Assembly: GCA_019009955.1 (NCBI GenBank)
Contig: CM032229.1
Coordinates: 146,280,001-146,344,000 of the forward strand
Origin: Riptortus pedestris
Taxonomy: Eukaryota > Arthropoda > Insecta > Hemiptera > Alydidae
Reading direction: 5' to 3'
Length of the DNA stretch: 64,000 nt
A model generated the notes under the pieces. It was not told where the DNA came from. It saw only the letters and a list, made by a program, of their open reading frames with translations, and did no database searches. Within the stretch, counting starts at the first letter, position 1. Every line of letters starts with the position of its first letter. Shown one piece after another: positions 9,880 to 22,185 of this stretch. The translations under genes and the position numbers were made by a program.

Positions 9880-12110
9880 TTGTGTAGGTATGAGAATATG
9901 ATGTTAATGTATGGACTGCCTTCCGTCAAAAGTTCTTGTATGTCATTGATGAAGACCTGATGACGTTTTCAGCATTCTGGGAGTATATGTCTTCCCGTCA
10001 AGAGAATGTTGTAAGTTGAGCAAGTGGGTCTGTCAGTCTCTGTCATTAAGTGTGAGTGTATTAATTTGGTTTGGCCTGTTCTAAGTCTCGAGAGAATAAC
10101 TTCTTCTCCCTAGAGTTGCAAAAGCTTGATGGCCACATGCAAATAGTGTTCTTAACAGTACGTAGTTTTTTGTCAGAATTTGTGTTAGTCCAGTTGGTTT
10201 GCTATGTATCTAAGATAAGATGCTTTGTCTGTCTTGAGATGTCCACGTAATACGTCTATTTGTCCATATTCAAGGTTTGCAGCTGCTTTTTCAGCCTCTG
10301 AGTCAGCATTCTTGTTCAGTACTAAGTTTTCGTTTCCTGGAAACCAATAGAATGTGGTTTATTTATCTATACTGATAAGCTCTTGTTTTGTTTTTTGGAC
10401 TGTTGGGTGCTTTGCGTACATCTTTTGAGTGTTTGAAAGTCCCGAAAGTATCTGAACAAATGATAATGTGTGGGTATTCTTGAAGACCAATAGAATACCT
10501 AGGTTCGACTCCTGGAATGCTGTAACAAGAAGGCAGTGTCTGTGTGATTAGCTTTTCCTCTTTTACTACAGATGAGCTTCTCGTTTCTAGATCCATCAGT
10601 ATACTTCACGGTGTGTTCCTGTTTTCCGTGTAGAAATTCGTTGGTCTGTTCCGTAATTGAATTTGGACAGTGTATCAGACTTTTTGAATTTTGTGTTTGA
10701 TAAGTCTTTGGTATTTCGAATAAGCCAAGGACTTTTGAGAACAAATTTCAAAGTGTTTTGCGGTTTAAATTGTAATTCTACGTCCTTTAGGGTATACTTA
10801 ATGGACAGTTATGAGGTGGTCTCCTTTCATATATATTTTCGTACTCATTTCCTAGTATATGTTCAACACTCGAGGGCGTGTGAAATGATTTTATCTTATG
10901 GATATATTTTGATATTATATATTTTCTTCTTTTGTCTAAAGAGGGTTCTACTGCTTCTACTTCATGATTGGCGATAGGGCTCGATCTGAATGCACCTAGT
11001 GCTAATCAATCGTACCCCTGAATAGTGTATAGTGTTAAGCATATTAAGTCCAGTGGGATTGGTAGACGAATATGCTACACTACTGTCCAATTTAAAAATT
11101 GAAGCCGTAATAAAACTACACCAGCCATCTGTTATCAACTAGGCCACATGCCCCCTGAAGAGTGCTGTACTCTATAGGCTACTTTTGTAAACACTACCTG
11201 AGAGAACATCCTTGGGTTCAAAGGGCGAAGATAAATGAACAGTATCAGAACAGTCAAGTGAGTAGAACGGGAGAGAGTAGAGCCTCTCATTAGAGGCAGC
11301 GCAATTTCATCAGCATCCCTTGAAGTAATCATTAATCTACTAACATACTAACACATATCTGCCCTGCAATAGTCCATCCCCCAATATCATGTAATTATCC
11401 AATATAATATTAATAGTAATAACCGTCTTATACATCAACATGGTCCTCCGGTATTAAATCATATACAACTTCCATGAACCAGCACCTCTCTTAAAATATT
11501 GCAAGCCGTTGGCGGGTAAGGCCGAAGTGCTTGTAAATACAACTACCTTAGTATAAAAGTGACCTTGTGTAACAACGATAGATATTTAGCTTTATTTTTC
11601 AGTCAGCTCCCCATTTTGTATTGCTTAGAATCCTCATAATATGTAACGACTTCTTACATTTTGCGAGGAGGATCTTTAAATCGGGCAACCACGTCTGAAG
11701 TATGTCACATTTTATTCCTAAAAATTTCAGTTTATTTGTTTGGCAGTATTGGACATCTACTGGAATGTATTCTTGCATGGTATCCAATGAGAAATAAAGC
11801 TGTGCTGTGTACGCTGCCCTGAGGAACGCCCTACCTCTTGTAAAAAGAGTCTAGGTAACAATTGTCATTTCCTACTTTGTATGTTCTATTCGAAAGAAAT
11901 CATCAAATAAAGTTAAGACATTTTTCTCATTTTCCACACTCATGAAGTTATGAAATGATTATGTCTTGACGAACTTTGTCAAAGGCTTTTGTAATGTCAA
12001 ATGAAACTGATCATGTGGACTTCTTCTTTATTAATGAGTTCAAGATGGTAGCCTCCATTTTGACTGTGTGACCTCTTAGTTAGGGTTTTTTTCTTAAAAC
12101 TACAATGAAA
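9880..12110 (-). pseudogene. Decayed Jockey-like LINE (reverse transcriptase, RNase H and C-terminal knuckle remnants)
   Basis: Minus-strand fragments follow the LINE ORF2 order. Reverse transcriptase: DITKAFDKVRQD near 11975, GVPQGSV near 11820, then KFLGIKCDILQTWLPDL and LSNTKWGAD at 11590-11790. RNase H: HTVKYTDGSRN near 10600, then ICSDTFGTFKHSKDV near 10450 and FPGNENLVLNKNADSEAEKAA near 10310. The C-terminal domain reads VILSRLRTGQTKLIHSHLM, then RPTCSTYNIL and ILPEC, between about 10110 and 9960. Several frameshifts and stops separate the pieces, so nothing functional can be made. The stretch between RT and RNase H (about 10760-11590) is not recognisable and may hold an insertion. Confidence 0.8.
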
Positions 12111-13067
12111 TCCAGATGGTGAACTTTTAGGCTCCAGAAACCACATCAAGAGTATATTTAACATTCATTTTAATAACTTGTGAGAGAGATTGGTCTGTAA
12201 CTTGATACATAACGTATAGATAAAGTAGCTTGAACGAAAATAAAAATTAATTAGTCTAAAACCTATATAAGAGAAAAATGCTTAAAAACTTTAATAATTT
12301 ATTAAAATAAACATTATTATGAGTATTAATTAATTAACGACGTAGAAATCTACAAACATAGAAGTTACAAGAAGAATAAAGTTCACATTTTAATTGAGGG
12401 AGAGAAGAACAAAGACAAGAAAAGAGAAAAGGAGTGAAAATAATGACGCCACTAGACAATGCATTTTCTAAGGTATTCGATTATCACTTAACGTCTTTCA
12501 GTTTCTGTGTAACAAGCATTGTCATCCTGTGCTTGGCATTTAGATTTACTTCCTTTCACTACCTTTAGAATTAGTTTTCTACCAACTTCCGCGCCTGTAA
12601 TTTCGGAGGGAGAAAATAAAAGTGAAGATGAGAAAAAAGGGGATGCCAGGGTGGGATTCTGCAAAGAGAAATTCAGAGGCCGTCAAGAAACGTAATAATG
12701 AGAAACCTGGTGTATTAATATAAGGAGTTTACCTAGCACAAACATTCATTGGATTCTCGCTTTCCGAAGACAATTTTCTTACTGTTTTTAGAACGTAATA
12801 TCAACACGAGGTATTTCTTGTATTTTAGCATTCCTTTATAAAGCTCCTTCCTAAATTTACAATATAAAAGCTGTAGAATCTTAAATGAAATTAATTTCTT
12901 GTCTGTCTCTTTAGTTGCCTGCAAAAGAGCTACGGGTATTTACAATTTCCACACCAACTGACTATCTATTAATAAGTAAATGTAATTTATGAATATTACA
13001 CAAAGATCTATTTGATTAGTTATACGCAGTAGCAATTACACTTACTGTTATTACTGTCCCAACTACT
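12111..13067. other. No feature recognised
   Basis: AT-rich DNA between the LINE relic and the satellite. Stops are frequent in all frames and no repeat family of the window is visible. Confidence 0.5.
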
Positions 13068-15020
13068 TTAAGGGAAATAATTATCAACTACTCATAAGAA
13101 GAAGCTACCAACTACTCAGAGGAAATTGCTATGAAGTATTTATCGGTTGTACATGCCAACTATTTATAGGTAGAAGATACAACCAACGTAGAAATGGTCA
13201 ATTATTCATCGGAAGTAATTTTCAACTACTCATAAGAAGAAGCTATCAACTACTCAGAGGAAATTGCTATGAAGTATTTATCGGTTGTACATGCCAACTA
13301 TTTATAGGTAGAAGATACAACCAACGTAGAAATGGTCAATTATTCATCGGAAGTAATTTTCAACTACTCATAAGAAGAAGCTATCAACTACTCAGAGGAA
13401 ATTGCTATGAAGTATTTATCGGTTGTACATGCCAACTATTTATAGGTAGAAGATACAACCAACGTAGAAATGGTCAATTATTCATCGGAAGTAATTTTCA
13501 ACTACTCATAAGAAGAAGCTACCAACTACTCAGAGGAAATTGCTATGAAGTATTTATCGGTTGTACATGCCAACTATTTATAGGTAGAAGATACAACCAA
13601 CGTAGAAATGGTCAATTATTCATCGGAAGTAATTTTCAACTACTCATAAGAAGAAGCTACCAACTACTCAGAGGAAATTGCTATGAAGTATTTATCGGTT
13701 GTAAATGCCAACTATTTATAGGTAGAAGATACAACCAACGTAGAAATGGTCAATTATTCATCGGAAGTAATTTTCAACTACTCATAAGAAGAAGCTACCA
13801 ACTACTCAGAGGAAATTGCTATGAAGTATTTATCGGTTGTACATGCCAACAATTTATACGAAGAAGATACAACCAACGTAGAAAACGTCAATTACTGATC
13901 TGAAGAAATTTTCACCTACTAAAAAGAAGAAGCTACCAACTACTCAGAGGAAATTGCTATGAAGTATTTATCGGTTGTAAATGCCAACTATTTATAGGTA
14001 GAAGATACAACCAACGTAGAAATGGTCAATTATTCATCGGAAGTAATTTTCAACTACTCATAAGAAGAAGCTACCAACTACTCAGAGGAAATTGCTATGA
14101 AGTATTTATCGGTTGTACATGCCAACTATTTATAGGTAGAAGATACAACCAACGTAGAAATGGTCAATTATTCATCGGAAGTAATTTTCAACTACTCATA
14201 AGAAGAAGCTACCAACTACTCAGAGGAAATTGCTATGAAGTATTTATCGGTTGTACATGCCAACTATTTATAGGTAGAAGATACAACCAACGTAGAAATG
14301 GTCAATTATTCATCGGAAGTAATTTTCAACTACTCATAAGAAGAAGCTACCAACTACTCAGAGGAAATTGCTATGAAGTATTTATCGGTTGTAAATGCCA
14401 ACTATTTATAGGTAGAAGATACAACCAACGTAGAAATGGTCAATTATTCATCGGAAGTAATTTTCAACTACTCATAAGAAGAAGCTACCAACTACTCAGA
14501 GGAAATTGCTATGAAGTATTTATCGGTTGTAAATGCCAACTATTTATAGGTAGAAGATACAACCAACGTAGAAATGGTCAATTATTCATCGGAAGTAATT
14601 TTCAACTACTCATAAGAAGAAGCTACCAACTACTCAGAGGAAATTGCTATGAAGTATTTATCGGTTGTACATGCCAACTATTTATAGGTAGAAGATACAA
14701 CCAACGTAGAAATGGTCAATTATTCATCGGAAGTAATTTTCAACTACTCATAAGAAGAAGCTACCAACTACTCAGAGGAAATTGCTATGAAGTATTTATC
14801 GGTTGTACATGCCAACTATTTATAGGTAGAAGATACAACCAACGTAGAAATGGTCAATTATTCATCGGAAGTAATTTTCAACTACTCATAAGAAGAAGCT
14901 ACCAACTACTCAGAGGAAATTGCTATGAAGTATTTATCGGTTGTACATGCCAACTATTTATAGGTAGAAGATACAACCAACGTAGAAATGGTCAATTATT
15001 CATCGGAAGTAATTTTCAAC
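13068..15020. repeat. Satellite array, 138-bp unit, about 14 copies
   Basis: The marker CATAAGAAGAAGCTA recurs at 13231, 13369, 13507 and 13645, an exact 138-bp period, and the pattern holds to about 15020. Units are almost identical, differing at a few positions (CTACCAAC/CTATCAAC, GTTGTACATG/GTTGTAAATG). One clearly divergent stretch lies at about 13845-13930. Each unit contains two related half-units of about 69 bp (CAACTACTCAGAGGAA versus CAACTACTCATAAGAAG), so it is an old dimer made uniform. No reading frame is maintained. Confidence 0.97.
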
Positions 15021-15660
15021 TACTCAGAGGAAGTAGCTGTCATCGAAAGTATCGCTTTTAGATATCAACTTCTCTGAAGTCGGTATTAGCTATCAGGAAC
15101 GTTGATACAGACCACGTATCGGAAAAATGTCTCAATTGCTCAGGGGAATTAGCTATCATAGACGTTAATTCCAAACAATTATTGGAAGAATAAATAACCT
15201 TCCACTAGAAGGAGTTATCAAGGAGGTTAACTCAAACCACTTATAGAATCTAGCTGTAAACTAAGCAGAAATTGGCAACCACTTATATGAAGAAACAATC
15301 AACTACCCGTAAAAAGAAACTAACAAAGCTCAGGGGAAGTAACTATAAAATTGGTTGATACAAACTACTTATAGGCAGAATATATCAACTGCTCAGAGTA
15401 AGTAGGTAAAGCGTACGTTGATACAAATCCCTTATAGAAAGTAGCTGTAAACTAAGTAGAAACTGACACTGCTTATATGAAGAAACTATCAACTACTCGT
15501 AGTACCAAATCAAAGATGTTGATATAAACCATTTACTATAAGCTAGCTAATGTAAAATTCTATAAATTTGCTATGTGGAAACTGTCTACTGCTAATAATA
15601 AGTTGTTTTCAACTGTCCACAGGAACTAGCTATCAGGAAAGTATCGATTATAGATACCAA
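15021..15660. repeat. Divergent satellite monomers between the two homogeneous blocks
   Basis: Repeats of the same theme (CTATCAACTACTC, GGAAGTAGCT, TTGATACAAAC) continue but with irregular length and low identity. This is the expected remnant of the ancestral array from which the flanking blocks were later amplified. Confidence 0.8.
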
Positions 15661-17503
15661 ATACTCTCAACTGCTCAGAGGAAGTAGCTGCCAAGCACTT
15701 ATCAGTTCTAGATATCAACAATTTGTAGAAAGGAACTATCGACTACTCAGAGGAAGTAGCTGCTAAGCACTTATCAGTTCTAGATATCAACAATTTGTAG
15801 AAAGGAACTATCGACTACTCAGAGGAAGTAGCTGCCAAGCACTTATCAGTTCTAGATATCAACAATTTGTAGAAAGGAACTATCGACTACTCAGAGGAAG
15901 TAGCTGCCAAGCACTTATCAGTTCTAGATATCAACAATTTGTAGAAAGGAACTATCGACTACTCAGAGGAAGTAGCTGCTAAGCATGTATCGGTTGTAGA
16001 TATAAACTAATTATACAAAGAAATTATCAACAACTCTGAGTAAGTAGCTGCCATGTACGTATTGGTTGTAGATATCAACTACTTGTAGATAGGAACTATC
16101 GACTACTCAGAGGAAGTAGCTGCCAAGCACTTATCAGTTCTAGATATCAACAATTTGTAGAAAGGAACTATCGACTACTCAGAGGAAGTAGCTGCCAAGC
16201 ACTTATCAGTTCTAGATATCAACAATTTGTAGAAAGGAACTATCGACTACTCAGAGGAAGTAGCTGCCAAGCACTTATCAGTTCTAGATATCAACAATTT
16301 GTAGAAAGGAACTATCGACTACTCAGAGGAAGTAGCTGCCAAGCACTTATCAGTTCTAGATATCAACAATTTGTAGAAAGGAACTATCGACTACTCAGAG
16401 GAAGTAGCTGCCAAGCACTTATCAGTTCTAGATATCAACAATTTGTAGAAAGGAACTATCGACTACTCAGAGGAAGTAGCTGCCAAGCACTTATCAGTTC
16501 TAGATATCAACAATTTGTAGAAAGGAACTATCGACTACTCAGAGGAAGTAGCTGCTAAGCATGTATCGGTTGTAGATATAAACTAATTATACAAAGAAAC
16601 TATCAACAACTCTGAGTAAGTAGCTGTCATGTACGTACCGGTTGTAGATATCAACTATTTGTAGAAAGGAACTATCAATTACTCAGAGGAAGTAGCTACT
16701 AAGCATGTATCGGTTATAGATATAAACTAATTATACAAAGAAATTATCAACAACTCTGAGTAAGTAGCTGTCAAGCACTTATCAGTTCTAGATGTCAACA
16801 ATTTGTAGAAAGGAACTATCAATTACTCAAAGGAAGTAGCTGCTAAGCATGTATCGGTTGTAGATATAAACTAATTATACAAAGAAACTATCAACAACTC
16901 TGAGTAAGTAGCTGTCATGTACGTACCGGTTGTAGATATCAACTATTTGTAGAAAGGAACTATCAACTACTCGGAGGAAGTAGCTGATAAGCATGTATCG
17001 GTTGTAGATATAAACTAATTATACAAAGAAACTATCAACAACTCTGAGTAAGTAGCTGTCATGTACGTATTGGTTGTAGATATCAACTACTTGTAGATAG
17101 GAACTATCAACTACTCAGAGGAAGTAGCTGCTAAGCATGTATCGGTTGTAGATATAAACCAATTATACAAAGAAACTATAACAACACTGAGTAAGTAGCT
17201 GTCATGTACGTATTGGTTGTAGATATCAACTACTTGTAGATAGGAACTATCAACTACTCAGAGGAAGTAGCTGCTAAGCATGTATCGGTTGTAGATATAA
17301 ACCTATTATACAAAGAAACTATAACAACTCTGAGTAAGTAGCTGTCATGTACGTATTGGTTGTAGATATCAACAATTTGTAGAAAGGAACTATCAACTAC
17401 TCAGAGGAAGTAGCTGCTAAGCATCTATCGGTTGTAGATATAAACCAATTATACAAAGAAACTATAACAACTCTGAGTAAGTAGCTGTCATGTACGTATT
17501 GGT
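15661..17503. repeat. Satellite array, 72-bp monomer block and 144-bp dimer block
   Basis: The CCAAGCACTTATCAG variant recurs every 72 bp (15691, 15763, 15835 and onwards) in two blocks, about 15661-15970 and 16110-16550. From about 16557 the marker AAGCATGTATCGG recurs at 16557, 16701, 16845 and 16989, a 144-bp period made of two different 72-bp monomers, i.e. a higher-order repeat. Monomers carry the dyad CTACT...AGTAG around CAGAGGA. The array ends abruptly at 17504 in a family B tail. Confidence 0.96.
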
Positions 17504-19340
17504 AACCTCTGTCTGTATATTGATTTTTTTCTCGAAATTTCACGATAACTTTTCGTTTCACATGTCATAGACACCATAACTGCATTGCGTTTCTTCCGTG
17601 TATGTTTGGTTGTTTTTTTGTTACCTTTTCACGCATAAACGGCTGAACCGAATTTTATGAAACTCTGTATGTATATTACAACTAGCCCAACTTAGATTTT
17701 AGGCTATATTAATATTCTCTGAAACGAAGAGGAGTGGGGGTTAATAGCGATATTTCGTTTCCTATTGGTTTTTCGGCAAATATACACATAACAAAAGTTG
17801 TTTATTTTGTCATTTAGAGTAACGTTTGTAATATACACTTTTGTCGTATATCTAAGTGTAAATGCGTTATACGCTAAAAATTATAGCCGGAGTCAGCAAT
17901 TTTATTTGGCACGAAAGACTCAACCGAACTAAATAAAACTCGGATGTGCATTAGCACTGACGCCTTAATTATCATAAGCCATATCAACATTTCTAGGGAC
18001 GGGCAGGAGTGGGGGTTGTAAGGGATACCTGAAATTAAAAAAGGCGGTATTTCGTTTTCTACTGGTTTTTCAGCAAATATGCACATGACAAACATTGTTT
18101 ATTTTGTTATTTAAAGTAACTTTTGTTATATTCAATTTTTTCGTATAACAAAGTATAAACGAGATATACATGAAAACCTAAAGTGGAAGCCAACTATGTT
18201 GTTGGGCACTTACGATTGAACCGAACTTAACAAAATTCGGTTTGTGAATTAGCAATGAATTCTTCCCTGATTATAAGCTATATTAAAATTTTTAGGTTCA
18301 AACGGGAGTTGGGATTATAAGAGAGGCTGAAATGAAAAATTCGTTTTTTTTTTTATTTTCTATTTGTTTTGGCAAATGTGCACATAACAATAGTTGTTTA
18401 CTTTGTTATTTAGAGTAACTTTTGAGTGCATTCACTTTTGTCGTAAAATGAAGTAAACACGGGATATACGCTAAACGGGAGTCATTAATATTATTAGTAC
18501 TTATTTAAGGGTTTTTAATGAATGAATATTATGGCATATGATGTTATGTTCTCGTCTTATATGATAGCTCAAAGTATGATTCGGATTAGTGAGGTTATAA
18601 ATCTTCGTCGCCCCCTCCTCATTTATTTATTTTTCCTAGAAAATAACTTCGTTATTTATTTCCAATAGAAATATAAACTATAAGAGAATTTCCATTATTT
18701 AATTAGTATTATGTACCTTGATGTTATTGAAACAAATATGTACTATCATAACAATTAAACGTTAATGGTAATGTCATTATGACAAAAAACAATAGTCGTT
18801 TAAACTCGATTTAATATGATATTTTTAGGGTACCACTATTATTTAATTCCATCCGGTAGATAAATTATTAAAATAATATTTAGAATTAATAATATAAGTA
18901 GAAGAAAGTAGAGAAGTCTCATGCGGGAGCGGAAGATGACGGGAGCCTAATCAGTTAATTGAGTTTACTTATATCCCGTCTGGCATTACTGGAAGTGATT
19001 TCCAGTGAGATTCACTATTACAAATATAATCTTACGTAATAGATGATATTTAATTGTAATAAATGCTACCCATGATTATGGTTTGAATTATGTATTGAAA
19101 AACAGTGAGTCAAAAAGTGTAGAGGATAGATAAGGAACACATTTTCATTTATCCTTCAAAACTAAAATTTCTATTCTATTAATCCCCAAAAGATACCATT
19201 CAGGGTTGGCTATTTCGGAAAATCATTACGTCGTGGAGGGAAGTGTAATTGTACGCATTGAATTCTTGCTATCAAAATACCATCATTAGTCAGTCAAGAA
19301 TGATTTCCCGGGCCTCGCCGGGTACCTTAGCTAGTATATA
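17504..19340 (-). repeat. Family B repeat, long divergent copy
   Basis: Minus-strand head CTAGCTAAGGTACCCGGCGA lies at the right end (about 19340), and the tail with GTTTGTTACCTTTTCACGC and AACCTCTGTCTG lies at 17504. Internal unit markers (CGTTTCCTATTGGTTTTTC and variants) sit at about 17755, 18055 and 18355. The part from 18480 to 19200 is poorly conserved and may contain unrelated DNA. Confidence 0.6.
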
Positions 19341-19782
19341 TATACCAACACTTGATGACAATTTTCGGAAATGGCTGAACAGAGAGAGTAATCGAGGTAT
19401 GTTGAATTGGAAGAAAAATGTAGAACTGCAAAAACTTCTATTTTGCGGGAGTCTGTTTTTATTGTGAAATTCATGATTATTTGTACTTATTTTAAGTTAT
19501 GAAACTATAACAATAAGCAAATGAAAGACGTTTGCTTTGCATTATGTGTCAATCTCTAACAAAACACTGTCTAGAAGTTTTATCTTCTGGCTAATGGCGA
19601 GAGTGGAAACTTCTTAGTATTCATAGGATTATATACTCGTATAAAAGAGGATTAGTTTTTAGTCAGAGGACGGGCTTCACTGTATCCAGACATGAGTCTA
19701 TTTCCATACGAAGATTTCTACGGGCATCTCAAATGAATGAGGCAAAATACTCTGCAAACCAAAAACGCCTCATGAATACATT

Positions 19783-19937
19783 AACAGGCCTCTGGTGTAG
19801 CAGTATTTCTTGCACTATTTGCCCTCGGGCTCGGATCCCCTGAATTCTGAATCCACCCTTGTAAAGGTTCGTCCCTGAATAAAGTCCTCTTTATTATCAG
19901 AAGAAGGGATTTAAAAAAAAAAAAAAAAAAAAAAAAG
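19783..19937 (+). repeat. tRNA-derived SINE with poly(A) tail
   Basis: An A-box-like GGTGTAGCAGTATTTCTTGC and a B-box-like GGCTCGGATCCCC are followed by GAATAAAG and an A-run of about 23 bases ending at 19937. The AATAAA plus A-run indicates retroposition of a polyadenylated transcript. Sequence from about 19640 to 19782 may belong to the same transcript. The pieces are degenerate. Confidence 0.5.
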
Positions 19938-20278
19938 AGGAAAAGGAACACGGACTGTAGGAGTTATATGTAGGAGGGGGAGGGGGGGCTGTAAATCTCA
20001 CAAAGAAATATGTCCTTTTTGCAATACCCCACACGTGGGGAACAGTGTGTACATTGGCAAAAGAAATCCTACGTTTTATGATATATGTTGAGATGTGTTA
20101 TTCCTTATTTGAACGGTAACATTAAGCTCTGTATGTGCTCACTTATGGACATAACATTTATTGTGGATTACAATTAAATATATAATTGAATTTTGGGAAT
20201 ATAAAGAAATGATTGTTGATCGTGCAAATAATATGCTAAGAGGGGTGATCACAATGATTTGCAACTAAGGTATAAACA

Positions 20279-20281
<3 letters not shown>

Positions 20282-20333
<52 letters not shown>
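20282..20333. repeat. (TA)n microsatellite
   Basis: About 26 TA units abutting the tail of a family B copy. Confidence 0.95.
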
Positions 20334-20338
<5 letters not shown>

Positions 20339-21420
20339 GTAACCTCTGTCTGTACATTGATTTTTTTCGCGAAAATTCACGATAACTTTTCGTTTCACAT
20401 GTCATAGACACCATATCTGCATTTTGTTTCTTTCGTGTATGTTTGTTTGTTTGTTTGTTTGTTACCTTTTCACGCATAAACGGCTGAACCGAATTTTATG
20501 AAACTTGGTATGTATATTACTACTGACCCAACTTAGACTTTAGGCTATATTAATTTTCTCTGAGACGAACAGGAGTGGGGGTTATAAGGGAAGCCTGAAA
20601 TTAAAAATAGCGATATTTCGTTTTCTATTGGTTTTTCGGCAAATATGCACATAAGAAAAGTTGTTTATTTTGTTATTTAGAGTAACTTTTGTTATATACA
20701 CTTTTGTCGTATACCGAAGTTTAAATGCGTTAACCGCTAAAAATTATAGCGGGAGTCAACAATATTATTTGCCAAAAAAGACTCAACCGAACTAAATAAA
20801 ACTCGGTATGTGTATTAGCAGCGAGGCCTTCATTATAATAAGCCATACCAACATTTCTATGGATGGGCAGGAGTGGGGGTTATAAGGAAAGCCTGAAATT
20901 AAAAATAGCGATATTTCGTTTCCTATTGGTTTTTCCGCAAATATAAACATAACAAAAGTTGTTTATTTTGTTATTTGGAGTAACTTTTGTTATATACACT
21001 TTTGTCGTATACCTAAGTATAAATGATTTATACTTTAAAACTTTAGCGGGAGCCAACAATTTTATTGGGCACTAACGGCTGAACCGAACTTAACAAAACT
21101 CGGTATGTCAATTAGCATTAATTCTTCCATGATTATAAGTTATATTAAAATTTTTAGGTTCGAACGGGAGGGGGGTTATAAGGGAGGCCTGAAATAAAAA
21201 TTCACCATATTTACATGTATAAGAGACGGGAAATATAAAAATATCGAAGACAGTGAAGCCTTATCGAACAAATAATTCTATTATTAGCAAATCCACGGCG
21301 ACGGGTATCAATCCTAAACACTGGGACGGGTAAATGTCAAAATATTGTGCAATGTAAAGCCTGCTAAAAAATACCATCACCATTCAGCCTCAAATGAATT
21401 CCCGAGCGAAGTATCTGAGC

Positions 21421-21423
<3 letters not shown>
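20334..21423 (-). repeat. Family B repeat, near-complete copy between two TA tracts
   Basis: Minus strand. The tail (AACCTCTGTCTGTACATTGA on the plus strand) starts at 20339 and the head (GAATTCCCGAGCGAAGTATC on the plus strand) ends near 21423. Internal units lie at about 20620 and 20920. TA tracts flank both ends (20282-20333 and about 21424-21455), so insertion into, or end formation at, TA repeats is likely. Confidence 0.7.
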
Positions 21424-21459
<36 letters not shown>

Positions 21460-21599
21460 CGTTAATCCTCCTTCTTTTGTCCTTGGTAGCTTATCTATCA
21501 AGAGTAAGCATGGATAAAATATCGAGTTCTCGGTTCCGTCAGCATTTAGCAGTGCCTGTACAAATATGTCAAAATCCAGAGAGCTCAAGTTAAATTTTT

Positions 21600-22185
21600 G
21601 TGTATAGAAGGACATTCTTCAAAAGACAATTATGAGAGAATGGTGAATGTATATGGTCATAATTACCTCTCTTTTTTACAGTCACTGGGAGTGAGTAAAA
21701 CAAAGAAAAATCCGGGAGACCAACAACCTCAACTGATGTTGATCATGCGACTCAAGCAGAGGCCTTGATCTTCCATAACCTTCGGATAAAAGCGTCTGAA
21801 GTTGCTATGGGATTAAGCATTTCTTATTGCAGCGTTAGCACAATCATTCACGGCATTTTAGGAATGACTAAGGTGTCTGCAAGATGGGTTCCCCGAAATC
21901 TTTCCGTTCACGATCGGTATCATTGCCTCTCGTTATGATAAGAGCTGTTAGACCTCTTTGACTTCATGGCCCGATTAGTGACTGGAGCTGTACCAGTTTG
22001 ATCAAGAGATAAAACAGCAGTCGATGCAGTGGAGACATTCAGACTCAGCTCCTCCAAAAAAATTCAAATCCCAGCGTTCAGCAAGGTAAGTCATGGCAAA
22101 AATTGTTTGGGATGCAATGTGTGTTCTGATAATTGATTACCTCGATATCGGATCTACAATAACAATTTGTTGGGATCAATTTGTT
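21600..22185 (+). pseudogene. Mariner-type transposase relic
   Basis: An uninterrupted stretch reads KEKSGRPTTSTDVDHATQ, then IKASEVAMGLSISYCSVSTI, HGILGMTKVSARWVPRNLSV and then stops: the helix-turn-helix and linker of mariner transposases (family pattern GRPSTS... LGMxKVxARWVPR). After frameshifts come CSGDIQTQLLQKNSNPSVQQ, equivalent to the W-H-D-S-PPKKFK-Q-SAGKVM segment, and MAKIVWDAMCVLIIDYL (22093 onward), equivalent to the strand around the second catalytic Asp. Catalytic positions are partly lost. Upstream 21620-21690 has an N-terminal-like remnant (NYERMVNVYGHNYLS). Terminal repeats were not found. Confidence 0.85.

Noticed and set aside
10985..11356. Possible solo LTR (minus strand TGTTAGTATG start)
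   Set aside because: No matching CA end with a target duplication could be defined, and no second copy or primer-binding site is visible.
13068..17503. CRISPR-like regular array
   Set aside because: No spacers: units are head-to-tail with the whole period repeated, i.e. satellite DNA in a eukaryotic context.
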